Part shown: piece by piece, positions 35,022 to 47,080 of the stretch
How positions within the stretch are numbered: the stretch's first letter is position 1
How the letters are laid out: each line of letters starts with the position of its first letter
From: Turritopsis dohrnii
Lineage: Eukaryota > Cnidaria > Hydrozoa > Anthoathecata > Oceaniidae
Length of the DNA: 64,000 nt
Assembly (NCBI GenBank): GCA_027922465.2
Contig: BQMF02000211.1
Coordinates: forward strand, 372,001 to 436,000
Reading direction: 5' to 3'
Notes under the pieces: model-generated
Database searches by the model: none
What the model saw: only the letters and a program-made list of their open reading frames with translations
Told to the model about the DNA's origin: nothing
Position numbers and translations under genes: made by a program

Positions 35022-35076
35022 CAGTGTCTCTAGCCTTCTCGATATACGGTATATCGGAATGGCAAGAGACACTGGG
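35022..35076. repeat. Hairpin element
   Basis: CAGTGTCTCTAGCCTTCTCG continuing to ATATAC is mirrored by GGTATATCGGAATGGCAAGA and GACACTG. A partial inverted relative lies near 28248-28295 (CCCAGGGTCTCTTG, then CGTATATCGAAATGCCAAG), suggesting a dispersed MITE family. Confidence 0.6.
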
Positions 35077-35960
35077 CTTGAGGTTGGGATTGCTATCTCT
35101 TTTATGTGATACATAATGGCTTTGTTAATTTGATTTGGAACTAGGTTAGTGATTGGATTCTTTCAAACAAAAAGCAGAGACTTTGATACCAAGATGTTTT
35201 GCATGCCAGACACACTGGATAAGAGGTTCCTTCGTCATTATTCGTCAATATTCACTTACGACATCATCAGATGTTCTTGAAGCCAAAAGAAACAAGAATA
35301 CCCATGGAATACTAGTCTGCGATAAAACGCTTTTATTTCTGTCTGGTCTAAATGATCCTTTTTAAACAAAAGTTAAACCAAAAAAAAAATTAAATAAATT
35401 TTCAATATTTCATCAAGTCACTTGAACATTCAAGCTGTTCATTTACTTCTTCTGAAACTGTATTTTGAAATTTCAAAAACGTTTCTGAAAGAAAACAACA
35501 ACATGCATAAACAACATAAACAAAAGGCTTTCTTCCAATATCAAAGTGTATGATGAAAACAGAACAGCACGTTCCTGTGCATGTTTGAGGCTTTCAAAAT
35601 CAATTTAATCCTCATCCCTCCGAAAACTTTTAAGAGAGTTTTCACAAGAGATAATTTGTTAAGCGGAATTTTTAAGTATATTCTCAGGGACAATCTCACT
35701 TCTGATGGATTAGCTGATGCAACCTATACCTTCATGTGCGAGCAATTAAGAAAAGCCTCAAACCATGATACAAAGGCAGAGTATCATTAGTAGACGCATC
35801 CATTGACCAGTGTATGTGAAAAGTGGTTACTCATAAACAGTGGACCTGAAGAAATAAAAACCCAAAAACTTGAAACTGTCTGCAATTAAAATCTATAATC
35901 ACTCATGTTTTGGAGTTTCCTTAAAACCATGCAAACGATATGTTATATAGGCCAGGGAAT

Positions 35961-36415
35961 TTGCCTGTAAAAGTCGCAACAGTAAATGTCGAAAAAAAAG
36001 TTGAAAATCAACAATGTCGCAACTTTTTAATTTCGATTTCTCACATACTGGCGTTTTGAACTCATCACTGAATATTCTGTTCAAGATGTCGTATTGCTCA
36101 TCGGACAGTGCACTGATGGACATACACGGCATATCACAACATCGAAACGTATCAGAATAAAATATCAACATTATGTTTCACGTAGCAAATTGCTCTTACA
36201 CTAATAATTATACTTTACTTCTTGACAGTAAAAAACACTTGTAACGTATATTTGATCCCAAAGTGAGTCCTGATAGTTTAAAACAGCAATAAATCTTTCC
36301 TTTACACACAAAAGGACTAAAAGTTACGGTATTTTGTTGCGACAAAAAATTGAAAATTCTGGTTGCGATACTTACTGGCGATTTTGCGACAATTACGATA
36401 CAATTACGATGCGAC
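35961..36415. mobile_element. MITE of the AGTAAATGTCGCAA family
   Basis: The left part has GTCGCAACAGTAAATGTCG and the right part GATACTTACTGGCGATTTTG with CGAC, the same inverted words as in 61731-62106. Interior words are shared too, in opposite orientation: CCCAAAGTGAGTCCTGA here against TCAGGACTCACTTTGGG near 61923. Exact ends are uncertain. Confidence 0.6.
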
Positions 36416-37186
36416 AGTTATGATAATAAAAGCAAACAAGCATCAAATTAAAACGCCTAATATATGAGTCATTGTTCAAAGCATTCAAGACATCTACCAT
36501 TTTGATCTTCAAGGAAACGAATTCAATATCATGAGAAGCCTACACGATTATAAACAATTAGAAGGTTTTTCCTAAGGGCATCTTTATTTTATTTTTTCTT
36601 TCACATGTGTTCAAGTTGCGAGTCTTTTCACCACTCCTAAACACACTGAAATTTGGGAAAACCTCTGAGAACTTGAGATAAAGCATATAGTAGCGGAGAT
36701 GCTATTAGACACATTGTGATAAATCTTACCATACTTTGCAATAAAGCGCCTGCTACGCTGAATAACTTATACCACAATTTCTCCCACACGTAAATCACGT
36801 CGTTGATTCGTCAAAAAACAGGTTGTGTTGACTTGATAATGGTAAATATTTTGTTCAATCTACATTTTCAGACGCAACATCAATTGTTTTGGAGGCGGAA
36901 ACAATCACACGCCGCAACATATTTTGCCTAGTAGAGATTTGATTTAACAACGCGCCTATATATCAATCAATGTGCTTTTAATAAAGAGCGACTCTACACT
37001 TGTCCTTGGTTATGGACAGTTTTGAAGTGCGTTTAGGTACATTTTGGTTACAAATTTCTATTGATATTTGTGATCTTGATAACCAATCAAATCTGTTTTT
37101 TAAGATACCAAGGGTTTTATGTAAAAAAACTTTGGACCTTCATTCCTCAGGAAAGCCGAAATCCTGAGCTTTGAGGCAAATTTGTT

Positions 37187-37245
37187 GAATAATCACTGCG
37201 AAGGAGTGCATCTCTTTAGAAATATACACACTATTCCAAAATGTT
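37187..37245. repeat. Fragment of CCCAGTGTG MITE family
   Basis: AATCACTGCGAAGGAGTGCA followed by TTTAGAAATATACACAC matches the central and right parts of the family seen at 7390 and 25605. Only part of the hairpin is kept. Confidence 0.45.
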
Positions 37246-37529
37246 CTTCAACGCAGTGGCTTTATGACAATGGAGTCCAGGAAAAAATTAATGAAATTCG
37301 TCCTAATCCTCTCAATACAAACAATGTATTAAGGATAACATTTATGCTGATGTCAGCAGTTGGAATTCCTCATTACTACAATACGAACGAGATCTGAAAA
37401 CGAGCGGCTGACTAATATCAAAATGGCGAAGAAATGACGCAATCAAATAACTGGCTCTTTCTCGTGGAGATTCCCTTGTAGAAAACTGTTGACTTGGTTC
37501 ATGACCTTTATAACAGTTCATTATCTTTA

Positions 37530-37650
37530 AGCTTGGTTTCCAATAAAATTATTTTTGTTGCACAACGGTTGTGCAACCGTTTTTCAGAACTTTTGCACAA
37601 CAGTCAGTCAACCGTTGTGCAACAAAAATAATTTTATTGGAAACCAAGCT
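37530..37650. mobile_element. 121-bp Harbinger-type hairpin MITE
   Basis: Arms of about 46 bp, AGCTTGGTTTCCAATAAAAT inward to GTTGCACAACGGTTG, are perfectly inverted, leaving a short loop. TTA flanks both ends (37527-37529 and 37651-37653), a TWA-type duplication. The first 12 bp equal those of the Harbinger derivative at 16270-17245. The near-identity of the arms suggests recent insertion. Confidence 0.9.
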
Positions 37651-39621
37651 TTATTCTTAGTTATTCAACTACCAACTTTCACTTTCTAGTGCGCGAAGGT
37701 TTCGTTAACTTATCCTTGTTTCGTTTTCAGCATCTCCAACTTCGAACCCAAACCTCTGTATATATTCTAACGACGACTACGAAGAAGGTTATCAAAAAAG
37801 CCTGAGTTTGATATTTGAGTATTTCTCAGTCATTTCTCTTTACTAAACTTGTACATTTCACCATGGAAACCATAAAAGTTATTGAAAAAATTGAAATCAT
37901 TATTTAGAATTTTAATGGGCTGTTACATGCAGGACTGACGGTTGCAGTGTAGTGATTTCAGCAGTTGAAATCTCTCATTAAGCCCACAAGAAAAGGGTCT
38001 GGAAACCAGCAGCTGATAAATATTGAAATAGCAAACCAGTGAGGTAAACAAATGGTTGGCTACCTCGTGGTGATTCCCATGCAGAAAACTGCTGACTTTA
38101 GTTTTATTACGACTTCTATAACTGTTTATTATCAGATTTTCGTGGGTTAGCGTGTTTAAAGGTTCAATGATTCGTTTAACAAGTGTCAACAAAGCTTTAA
38201 GAGCTTAGAACCAGTGCTCACGTACACAATAATACCATTGATTTTTGTGAAAAGATCATTTCTTTGTGATTTCACAAATGAATCTTTGACTGATAGAAAA
38301 ATAATTTGAACAATAATTGAAGTTGCAATATGTATCTGTCCATGGTTGAGCTCCAAAATTCGATCAAATGCGAGAAATTCCATAGTGCTATTAGCAGTGA
38401 TGGTAAACTAGTCTAGCTATATTCAAGTGATCGTCGGTTCGTACCTCTTCGCAACATTTGTGTCCAGACTACATTCACATCAACATTAGTGTCCAGATTA
38501 CATTCACATCAACATTAGTGTTCTGTGATTCAGTTGTAATAAGGTTAGTTAATATTTTCTATTTGACCACCCATACAGTTTCCTTGGAGATAATAGAAGA
38601 TTTCCAAAAATAAAAACAAAGGATTAAAGATTTCCTGTCGAACTTCAGCGGCGCTTTTGGAACAATAGCGCTTTTCAATTAAAACTGATGTCATCATTAT
38701 TAAGGGAAGCTTCTTATCATTTGTCTGTCTCAGGACAAACTTAAAAGAGCAGGTTTTTTTAACTCCATCTTAGATGTTTTTGTAGAAGGCTCCTTCCAAT
38801 CTGTCGGTTCGTTTAAGGGCTTATATGTCTTTTGGCGGTGGAGGAAATTTTGTTAATAGTTCAAAGCAGTCAGCAACGGAAACTCGTGAAAGGTATAATA
38901 TCTATAATGACAAAATGTTTTGGTTTTGAAAATTCCAAAACAATGCTTTTTTTGATAACCAACAGTTTAAATTTCATACACGCAGCGTGATAATTAACGA
39001 AATGTATTATGGGAAAGCTGTTAATCCTTTCCGTTTCTTTAACTTTCCATTTAGCGTTTAGAAGTTTGCACAACTTCTTCATAAAGGTGATTTTTGAACA
39101 TTTTCCTTTCAACTGTTCACCATAATACATATCTGAGGAAGTACTCGAGAATATTAAAGTTATGCTTTTCAACAATCTAATGATCATAACCTGAACACCA
39201 TACTAGACGGGATATGACGGATAGGAAAAAGTAGTAATAGTTTAAATAGTATACTATTAATAGTAAATATATTACATCATTTTCGCTAAATATAACTTTA
39301 GCAATACTATACAATCCTTCTCTGAAAAGTATTTTTTAGAAAGTATGCGATGGGAAACATTTTCGGAAACCATGATCTAAAGTTCTATGCAAAAAGATCA
39401 GCAACCACGATTAAGCAAAACTCACAATAAATGTCACCATCATATAATTCAGGTTTAGCTTGATCTGTAGTCAATAGTTAAGGTGATTTTGAAATCCATT
39501 GGTAATGACATTTCGTTCAGGACATCTTCATTAGTTCCCAATACATTAAACATCTCATTTGGTCATCATGTCCGAAAATCATTTGCGTCATCGTTTTGAT
39601 GAATGAAAAATTACGTGTTCG

Positions 39622-41048
39622 TTAATGCTGTTTCTTACACTTTTCGAGAAACAGATCAGCTTGTTGTATGGTTATATCAAAAGACTCCAGTTTTTTTCGA
39701 CAGTGTTCTGCTCGTAAAAGAGCATCTTTATGTCGTTGTTGCGACTTTTTCAACAGGCAGTCATTGATTGATACATCTGACGAAACCTAAACAAAATAAT
39801 GTCATTGATACTTAAGGAAACCAAAATCACTTTTGATGAATTCAGAAGATCTCATAATGATCTCATATGAAGTATCAAATGTGTGGTTCCATTACCTCGG
39901 ATTGAGTCTCCAACAAAGATTTGGATCGACGCTTGGGGAGTTCGGCCATTCTAAGTGTTAAGCCAGTTTCATTAATTTTACAGTCTTTTACTGTCATCAA
40001 TTCGTCGGTTGATTTTTGAGAAGCGGAAAAAGTGTCTTTCTGAACATCATCTACCGTCACGTCATCTGCCGTCAATCTACGCATGTCGGTGGGACTGCAA
40101 CTTTTTGAGCGTTGAAATTTGGGAGTTTTTTTCGTTATGTTTAGAGCTTTTTGTTTGATTTTATTTCGTCGTAGTTCATCCATTTCACGACCAACTTGTC
40201 CAGTACCAGCAATTTGCTAAAAAAATAAAAAAATTCAATATTTTAAATTATGAAGATGCTAAATGAGGAATACTTTCATTGGCAAAAGAGTTATACAGAA
40301 TTATACCTCAACAGAATGACACAATATAAATCATGCTTACCTTGGCAAGTACTGCACTGTACAAACGTATATTATGAGCATAGATTTCTTTGTATGCTGG
40401 AGAAGAAGTGATGTCGATCTGTTTTCGTTTGATGTTAGGACTAAATAGATACGCCGGGCAAGACCTGCAAAATCTCGACTCACCATCTCCTGTATCGTCT
40501 TTTTCTATATCACCTCTCACAACGTCAGAAGTATACGACTTTTGTTTTTTCTCCGACCGACTATTTGTGTTTGTTAACGTCATTGTCGATTTGGAAATGT
40601 CTCTATTACTATGCGAAATATTTTTTCTCGAAAGTTTTGGTGAATGCAGCAAATCAATACTTGAATGGCTTCGTACATTACCAATAAAAGATCTAGAATG
40701 CAATTTGTCCTTATTTTCTTTGGTAACTTTATCGTTGTCACTTTTTAGTGTTGTGTTTCTTTCTTTCAACTTCAGTGAATCTTGCTCGAATCGATCATTT
40801 GTTTCTTCGTCAGTGTCGCTAAAATATCGTGTATCTTCTTCACTGAAATGGCTAGAAAACGACGACAACGACGTGCTAAAATCAGAACTCTCACTTTCTG
40901 TATCACTAAAACTGTCAGATGATGTCGTTGAGGTCGACGGAGATCGTGTAGTCAAATTTTGTTCTTTCTTATCCTTCAGTTCATTTATATGTATTGCAAT
41001 GTTTGTTGTCTTAGAGACAGCAATGTAACCGGTTGTTACTTTCACCAT
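39622..41048 (-). CDS. Unrecognised protein, paralogue B of a convergent pair
   Basis: Three coding exons on the minus strand: 40341-41048, 39896-40216 and 39622-39786, all phase 0 with GT-AG borders, giving 397 residues. Intron positions match paralogue A. Shared blocks are the N-terminus (MVKVTTGYIAVSK), NIKRKQIDITSSPAYKEIYA, HNIRLYSAVLAK, QVGREMDELRRNKIKQKALN and a C-terminal charged helix (ALLRAEHCRKKLESFDITI). Between the N-terminus and the core block is a long Ser/Thr/Asp/Glu-rich region (about residues 30-200), more than in paralogue A, probably disordered. No membrane segment is seen. Function is unknown; the long antisense open frame over exon 1 is a shadow. Confidence 0.82.
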
Positions 41049-43046
41049 AGTGTTCTCCTTGTTAAATCCAAAACTATATCATGCAATCACACTCTATAGC
41101 AGTCAAACTTGAAATGAAGAAAAATTTCTTTTAGGATTGTATTTAAGTCGAAACAAATACTCATGTACTAGGACATAAGTAATTAAGAAATCATAATTAG
41201 TGTTGCTCTAATTGAATAACATTTGACAATATTAACAAATTAATGTGATCTTATATCTCCGCAAGAAATTCTGATGAAAGCGAGTGACAGTATTTGAATA
41301 CGTTACGACATCAGGCAGTCATAACAAATGTTTTGTGAGAGCTTTATCTTCCTTCAATGTTTCCCTTTAGCAATTTATGATAGTTGAATAACTAGAAAGT
41401 TTTCTGTTTTGAATTTGGCTAGTGTTATCTGCTTGCGTGGTAGGGAAAAACCTCACGATAAGAGATATGTTATTGCATTGCATAATTAGTGTAATCAACT
41501 GGTAATCAAATGTTATCTAAACAATATGACTCATGTATTTTGAAATCAATTTTTGAAGTAAATCCATTTTTTGCTTTCGGCTGCATAAAATTGAGTATAA
41601 ATATTATAGTTTTCATATGGAAGATTTGGCCATGAACGCCAATGGTCAAACTTCCTGGATTACTTTCTATTGCTAAATCATATTTGTAGACTTACGGATA
41701 TTCAAATAATGACAGAAGGAAGGTAAATGAGATATTTTAGGAATGATTCAGTACGCTAAAGGCGGGCAAATATCACTTCTAAATCAATTTAAAGGAATGC
41801 CAAGTGTCACACTAGACTTCTGTTTAATGAAATGTTAGCAACATCCTGCAATTTAGCGATACAGAACACATTGTTGTACAATGTTAAATTTCGATCTTTC
41901 ATGCATTAAAAAGGTGGTGAATTTTCAATGTTTTTTCATGTCTTTGTAATTTTGTGGAAGGTATGTTCCCCAAAAAAATTTTCGAGTCTAACTCTTTTTT
42001 CCTCCACATGTCGATTTTGTACAAACGGTTGTATATTTCTCTGTATTTTCTCTGTATTTCAAAGAAACTTAATCTAATAACATTCTCAATTTTGTCAATC
42101 ATTCAAGCAGTCTTCATTGCAAAAATACTTAAAAACCTTGAAAAAAAGAAAACCTATTTCATCATCGGACTTGAGTTCATATAAGCAGTATAGCATATAA
42201 TATTGTTCATGAGTCATACTTTTAAAATACACAACAATAAAGAAAGCTGTCTAAACTGTAGACATTGTTTACTACTGTATCAATTTCGTTCCCAATACTT
42301 CCTTGCCTATTTGACATCTTAGATTCATCGGAAACCTGAGTATGACACATTTTCTGTCGACGGATAAGGTACTGATAACATGAGCCAAATTAAATTACTT
42401 TTTTTAGCTATTTGTTATGAAATATTACCAAATTAGCGATCAACATGCCACACTGAATTGTCTACGTTTTCTCGTTTTTTATCAGAAAAAGGATGAGAGA
42501 TATTATCGCTAAATATTTCCTTCTTCATTTTAAACTATGAATCTGTAAACAATTGTTACTGTTTTGTATTTTGCTACGTCATCAATAATGATTAAGCAGC
42601 GATGTGTTGCTGCGACTAAGTTACATCAGATACGGTCTACATAATACCACTTTTCTTTTGAATGAATTATGAAAGCGACTGTATGGTCGTCACCAAGAAA
42701 GTGATGGACCCATTTTGTTGTGTGCTATCAGTCGGGGAAATGTTAAAATCTGGTATTGATGTATATGTTTGAACAATGTTTAAAAGGAAATATATTAAAT
42801 AGTAGTTACAGTAAGACACAAAGCTGTACAGATTTGGTTGACGTTGAAATCATATTTCTCCATGTACCTTGTTTTGTCCAGCAGTGTAGTGTTTGTTCAA
42901 TTAAGATAGTGTTTTTTTAAAAAAGTTTGTTGTTTCAGAATATTTTTTTCTTATATTTTGAAAATAACAAGAGGCTTGAGACATTTGTGTAGAAGTGTTT
43001 CAACATGACATCATATGAAGATCGAAAAGCTTATGTTGAATATTTG
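41049..43046. other. Intergenic, upstream of paralogue B
   Basis: AT-rich. No gene, RNA gene or clear repeat recognised. The first few hundred bases should hold the promoter and 5' UTR of paralogue B, but no motif stood out. Confidence 0.5.
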
Positions 43047-43165
43047 TTGAATCACAGTGCACAAAATTGTCAAAAAGTCACGGCGACAAAGTATATTTCC
43101 ATTTAAATGTTGTGTAGATTTGTTAGCATTAGTATAAGTGTACTCCTCCGCAGTGATTTTGAAAT
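43047..43165. repeat. Diverged copy of CCCAGTGTG MITE family
   Basis: CAGTGCACAAAATTGTCAAA with AAGTCACGGCGA at the left and GTGTACTCCTCCGCAGTGAT at the right give the same arm words as 7390-7500. Confidence 0.5.
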
Positions 43166-43221
43166 TTTTTCCAGAAATAGATGAGAGAAGAGTTTAAAGA
43201 AAGGAAAACACCGATTTGAAA

Positions 43222-43495
43222 TGGTGCCGTAGTATTGTATAGTTATCACTCTCGGTATTCATACGAGAAGTCTCGGTTCAAATCCCTCGGCGGCGATTCA
43301 TCATGCGCGAGTGAATGTAGCTTCGGGGCGAGAAATTGGGTAGATAATACATCGGATGTTGCAGGAGGTCACCCAGGAGAGCACGAACGAGCGTCAAATA
43401 CTTCGGTCCCTGCAACCTAATCTACATGCAAAAGCGAGTGAGCGTGGCCAGTCACGTTAAACTTTACCTAAATAAATAACTAAAAAGTATGATTC
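43222..43495 (+). mobile_element. tRNA-derived SINE candidate
   Basis: The first 75 bp look like a tRNA: an A-box-like TAGTATTGTATAGTTATCA, a CTCGGTATTCATACGAG anticodon-arm-like hairpin with TTC in the loop, and the B-box GGTTCAAATCC. A stem GTCTCGG/CCTCGGC region follows but the acceptor stem is not intact. The tRNA part runs into an unrelated GC-richer body (GGGCGAGAAATTGGGTAGAT near 43327) and an A/T-rich end (CTAAATAAATAACTAAAAAG). The tRNA is not functional as drawn; a Glu-like origin is a guess from the TTC. Confidence 0.55.
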
Positions 43496-45850
43496 CATGA
43501 GGACCACTGCCTAATGACCTCTCCTCTTCGATGCCATGTTCTCATAACTCTATGATATAAATAAATTGTAATGATTTTAGTATCTGATTCAATCCCTGGT
43601 TAGAAGGAACCATTATTTGTTCCAAAAGACAACCGGAAACTCTCAATTTAAGTTTGAGTAGTCTTTTCAGATGATTATGTTTACCAAGAAATTATTTTGA
43701 TAGTTTCTGGAGGAGTTGACAAAGCTGTTGTTTACCCGTGCTAAGCTAAAAGCACGTGTTTTTGACATTCTAATGATTGACCATATCATTATTTTAGCAT
43801 ATCTTTTAACATAAGATAAATGTTAACAACAAAATAACGATAAACGACCTCGCAAAATACGCGTGTGATAAAGAAAAACACGCGTGTGATATACTGAGTA
43901 ATTTGTGTAATTCGTGATTTTCAAAATGATTTAAACAATAATTGAGACTATTTGCTTTTATACTTGAAGGCTTTAATATCGAGTTCCCAGACTTCTACCG
44001 AAACCATTATAACCGTTTGGTTGTGCCAGGGACGCATGGTTGTGCTTTCCACAGATTTAAAAAAAGAAAAGATTTAGCATTTTATCGGAAGAAGCATTTT
44101 CTTTCAATAATTCAATTTAAGCTTGTTTAGGATTTATACCATTTGAGACAAATTATAACAGATCATTCTAAATAAATTATAACAGATTATTATATTGATT
44201 TTCAGGAGGACACTCTCCTGTAGGTTTCTCCATTTATAGTGGTCTCTCCTCTATTTGATGGGCTTTTCATTGTGTCCTCTCTCTCTCTCTCTGTTTATGA
44301 TAGGCGATTAGCCTGCAAGTCATCATGGAGATAAAAACACACCTCCATAAAGTCACACAGAACTCACAGATGATAACTGTATTGTGTAAAAGGAGCTGCA
44401 AGTCAATACGATACATGAATTTGCTATACAAGTCAGAAGTATTGACATTCAAATACTAGCTATCGACCTTATTGTCCTACCTGTTAAGCGTGTATGTGTA
44501 TTTGGAAAATTTCATTTGTGTTTCCCATTTTCATTGAATGCCGGATTCTGGCACATCATATGGCGCAATAAATTTTGCAACTCTTCTAATTACTGAAAAT
44601 GTGGAAGTTGTTAATTTATTGTTTTCCGTTCCATGTACGTCAAGCGTTCCATGTACGTCAAGCGTTCTGTGCTTAGTCCATTGAAATTGTTCTGTATAAT
44701 TGAAATAATAAATAATAAATGATAAATAATAAATAAATAATAAATGCTCAAAAGATTGGTAAGAACAATTTCGTTACAGGAAAAGAGTTCTAAAGAACTG
44801 GCAATATAACTTTTGATTGATGAAATAACATACAGATGAAGGAAAAACGATAGGATTAATTTTCGCGAATAGACACAATTTCGCGTGGATTAATTTTCGC
44901 GGTCAGTAAGATTATGACTGAAAAAAAATTAGATTTCATAACGCATTATCACTAAACAGGTCTATGTTTAGCAGTTCTTTTAAACCCAGACGAATATGCG
45001 ATCCCTGCTGCACTTCATCCATTGTTGATTATTTCCTTACCATCAAGAGAAGTGATGTAATTATATAAATCAATAATCCATCCGTGAAGTGGATTTGAGA
45101 GTTGACAAACTTAAATTGACATCTACTTCTTCATTAGCCTTTCCCCTATCCAATTGCTAGGAAATTTGACGGGAATACCTCTTAGCTCCGTGTACTTAGC
45201 GACAATTTGAAAACGGAGTATGAGCAAAAAGAAAGGAGAATTACCCTAAGAATGTCATAGCAACCAACAAAAGACGGCGCGTAAATTCATGGACATTTTG
45301 TAATTTTTGATCCAGTAAATCAACTAAAAAACAGAAAGACATAAAGCAGGAAGAAACCAAATGAATTTATTTTCGTGAACGGTCTAAACGATGGCTATAT
45401 CGAATTTGTTTGATATTGATGCCTTCACGACTTGTTGAAATGCATTGAAGTTGATGACTAGTTGAGGAGGTATAAAATTGATGCTGAAATACACCAGTGA
45501 TAAAGAGTGATATAAAGTTCAATTCAATACCATCATCGAAGTTAGAGACTTTCATTGACAAGTTGACAATGACTCTTAAAACAAAGTTTTTAGCCCGTTC
45601 GAAAAACATGGCTTAAATGAGCTTAAATGATGGGAAGAACGTTTAAACATGATTTATTTGTTAGATCAAACAAAAGGTACTTCTTAACGGAAATCTTCCT
45701 GAAATAGGACAAAAACAAAGTGGGCTATACGATGTTGTTCTTTCCCCACTTTTTCATTCGCACGCGCTCTCAGTGGCGGCACACTTTGGCTACCATTTTG
45801 AATTCGAATCGGCGGGGTACGTCGGTGTTATTGTTTCCTCTAAAACAATC
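43496..45850. other. Intergenic, upstream of the HTH gene
   Basis: No gene supported. It contains a (TC)n run at 44276-44291, two tandem copies of GTTCCATGTACGTCAAGC near 44629-44665, an AATAAATAATAAATG low-complexity stretch near 44703-44745, and two TTAATTTTCGCG words at 44856-44900. The last 130 bp before the HTH gene are clearly GC-richer, as expected of a promoter or 5' UTR. Confidence 0.5.
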
Positions 45851-47080
45851 ATGGCGGACGACAGAGATTGCGATGTTTCTTCCAATGGCGAAGTTTTTGA
45901 CGATGTCGATACTGATCCCAGCACTATATTGCAAAATGTTGAACAAGCATGCACTAAAGTGATGATACCTACAATGTGTGAATCCACTTTGCAGAAAAAT
46001 GACATAGTTGAAGAAAGGACCGGCGCAGCTGACGTAATTTTTGACAACATGAAGGATGCCGAGTCGCCTTCTGACGAAGAGACCCACGTCAAAGAAACTA
46101 TAAAACCAGAGCCATCAGACGTATCACCGAAGCGAAGGCTAAGTTCGAACAACACATCAAGAACTGTAAAATGGACTTTGGAAACCATGTGTACTGCTAT
46201 GGATTCAGTTCTTACTGGAGAACTAACCACAACAAATGCTGCAAGAAGGTTTGGAATTCCTCGCACAACCCTTCTTGATAGACTTTCTATGAAGATAAAG
46301 AAGCAGCACCTAGATACCCCTGGATCGTTTCCTTTAAGTCCAGAAGGTGATGAAAGAATTGTTGAATTTGTTAGAGAAAATGCTAATTTAGATAGACCTA
46401 CTTTATTGAAAGCAATTTTGTCAATGGCAGAAGAAATTGCCAGAGAGCAAGGAAGGCCCTTTGAAAATGCACTGGCTTCAAGAAAATGGCTGAAGCTTTT
46501 TGTGAGCAAACACAATGAACTAGACATTTTTCAGTATGCTCGTGGGAGGGGTTCTGTTAGTTCGCACCATGGTCAGCGTTCTCCTGTAACTATAATGCCT
46601 GTACGAAGTGGTTCGACATCCGATGTTGTACAAACACACATTATTCAAATTCAGCCTTCTGTGGAAAATGGGCAATCACCACTACATGAAAGTGACACAC
46701 ATCATACTGAGGGTTCAACAGAACAAGAGATGGAGACACAAGTCTATGATGCTTTTGAATCATCCCTCGCCAAGCAAGGTGTTGCTGCAGTTGAACGAAA
46801 ACTGACGAGTGAACAGCGATCTTATTTTACTTACCGATTTTGTAATAATGCCTTGGAAAGAGGCTATGATTTATGGAAATTATGCAAATCAAAAATTGAT
46901 GGTGCTGACACTGAAAATTTTGAATCTGTTTTATCTACACAAGCATTAGTTGGAATAGAACAGGCTTTATCGGTGGAACATTTAAAATATTTCCGATTCC
47001 GATATGAAAATCCAGCACTTGAAGAAGGCTACAAGCTCTGGTCTGTACTGAAAGAAAAATCATTGATGCAACAACAATAA
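45851..47080 (+). CDS. Psq/CENPB-type HTH protein with duplicated C-terminal module
   Basis: Single exon, 409 residues. The ATG at 45851 (ATGGCGGACGAC) is chosen; the frame is open further upstream but without an ATG. Residues 1-100 are acidic. About residues 105-150 form a Psq-like helix-turn-helix (KWTLETMCTAMDSVLTGEL, then NAARRFGIPRTTLLDRL). About 165-235 look like the CENPB-type HTH region that follows in pogo/Tigger proteins (SPEGDERIVEFVRENANLDR ... ASRKWLKLFVSKHNEL). Instead of a DDE nuclease the C-terminus carries two 47-residue copies of one module (302-348 and 357-403), sharing the signature Y-F-x-x-R-(F/Y)-x-N-x-A-L-E-x-G-Y-x-L-W. No frame damage is seen and AATAAA lies at 47327, so it looks like a host gene, perhaps domesticated from a pogo-like transposase, likely a DNA-binding nuclear protein. 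The function of the repeated module is unknown. Confidence 0.85.
   Translation: MADDRDCDVSSNGEVFDDVDTDPSTILQNVEQACTKVMIPTMCESTLQKNDIVEERTGAADVIFDNMKDAESPSDEETHVKETIKPEPSDVSPKRRLSSNNTSRTVKWTLETMCTAMDSVLTGELTTTNAARRFGIPRTTLLDRLSMKIKKQHLDTPGSFPLSPEGDERIVEFVRENANLDRPTLLKAILSMAEEIAREQGRPFENALASRKWLKLFVSKHNELDIFQYARGRGSVSSHHGQRSPVTIMPVRSGSTSDVVQTHIIQIQPSVENGQSPLHESDTHHTEGSTEQEMETQVYDAFESSLAKQGVAAVERKLTSEQRSYFTYRFCNNALERGYDLWKLCKSKIDGADTENFESVLSTQALVGIEQALSVEHLKYFRFRYENPALEEGYKLWSVLKEKSLMQQQ

Larger units (their letters stand above)
32093..39621. other. 7.5-kb spacer between the convergent paralogues
   Basis: No gene could be supported, although one open frame on the minus strand (34006-34470) is long for this composition. 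The stretch contains a hairpin (35022-35076), a MITE (about 35961-36415), a CCCAGTGTG-family fragment near 37187, a 121-bp MITE (37530-37650) and a duplication of about 33 bp (CATTCACATCAACATTAGTG) near 38461-38525. Confidence 0.5.

Noticed and set aside
40390..41028. 212-codon plus-strand open frame
   Set aside because: It lies exactly antisense to exon 1 of paralogue B, whose minus-strand reading has splice sites and a conserved partner. The Ser/Leu-rich plus frame is the expected shadow of a Ser/Asp/Glu-rich exon.
43235..43300. Stand-alone tRNA gene
   Set aside because: A-box, B-box and an anticodon-like loop are visible, but the acceptor stem does not pair and the anticodon stem has a mismatch. 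A SINE head fits better.
45773..45850. Longer N-terminus for the HTH protein
   Set aside because: The frame is open upstream but has no ATG; it begins with GTG. The ATGGCGGAC at 45851 is a good eukaryotic start.
45790..46527. 245-codon minus-strand open frame
   Set aside because: Antisense shadow of the HTH gene; the plus frame carries recognisable domains and a poly-A signal.
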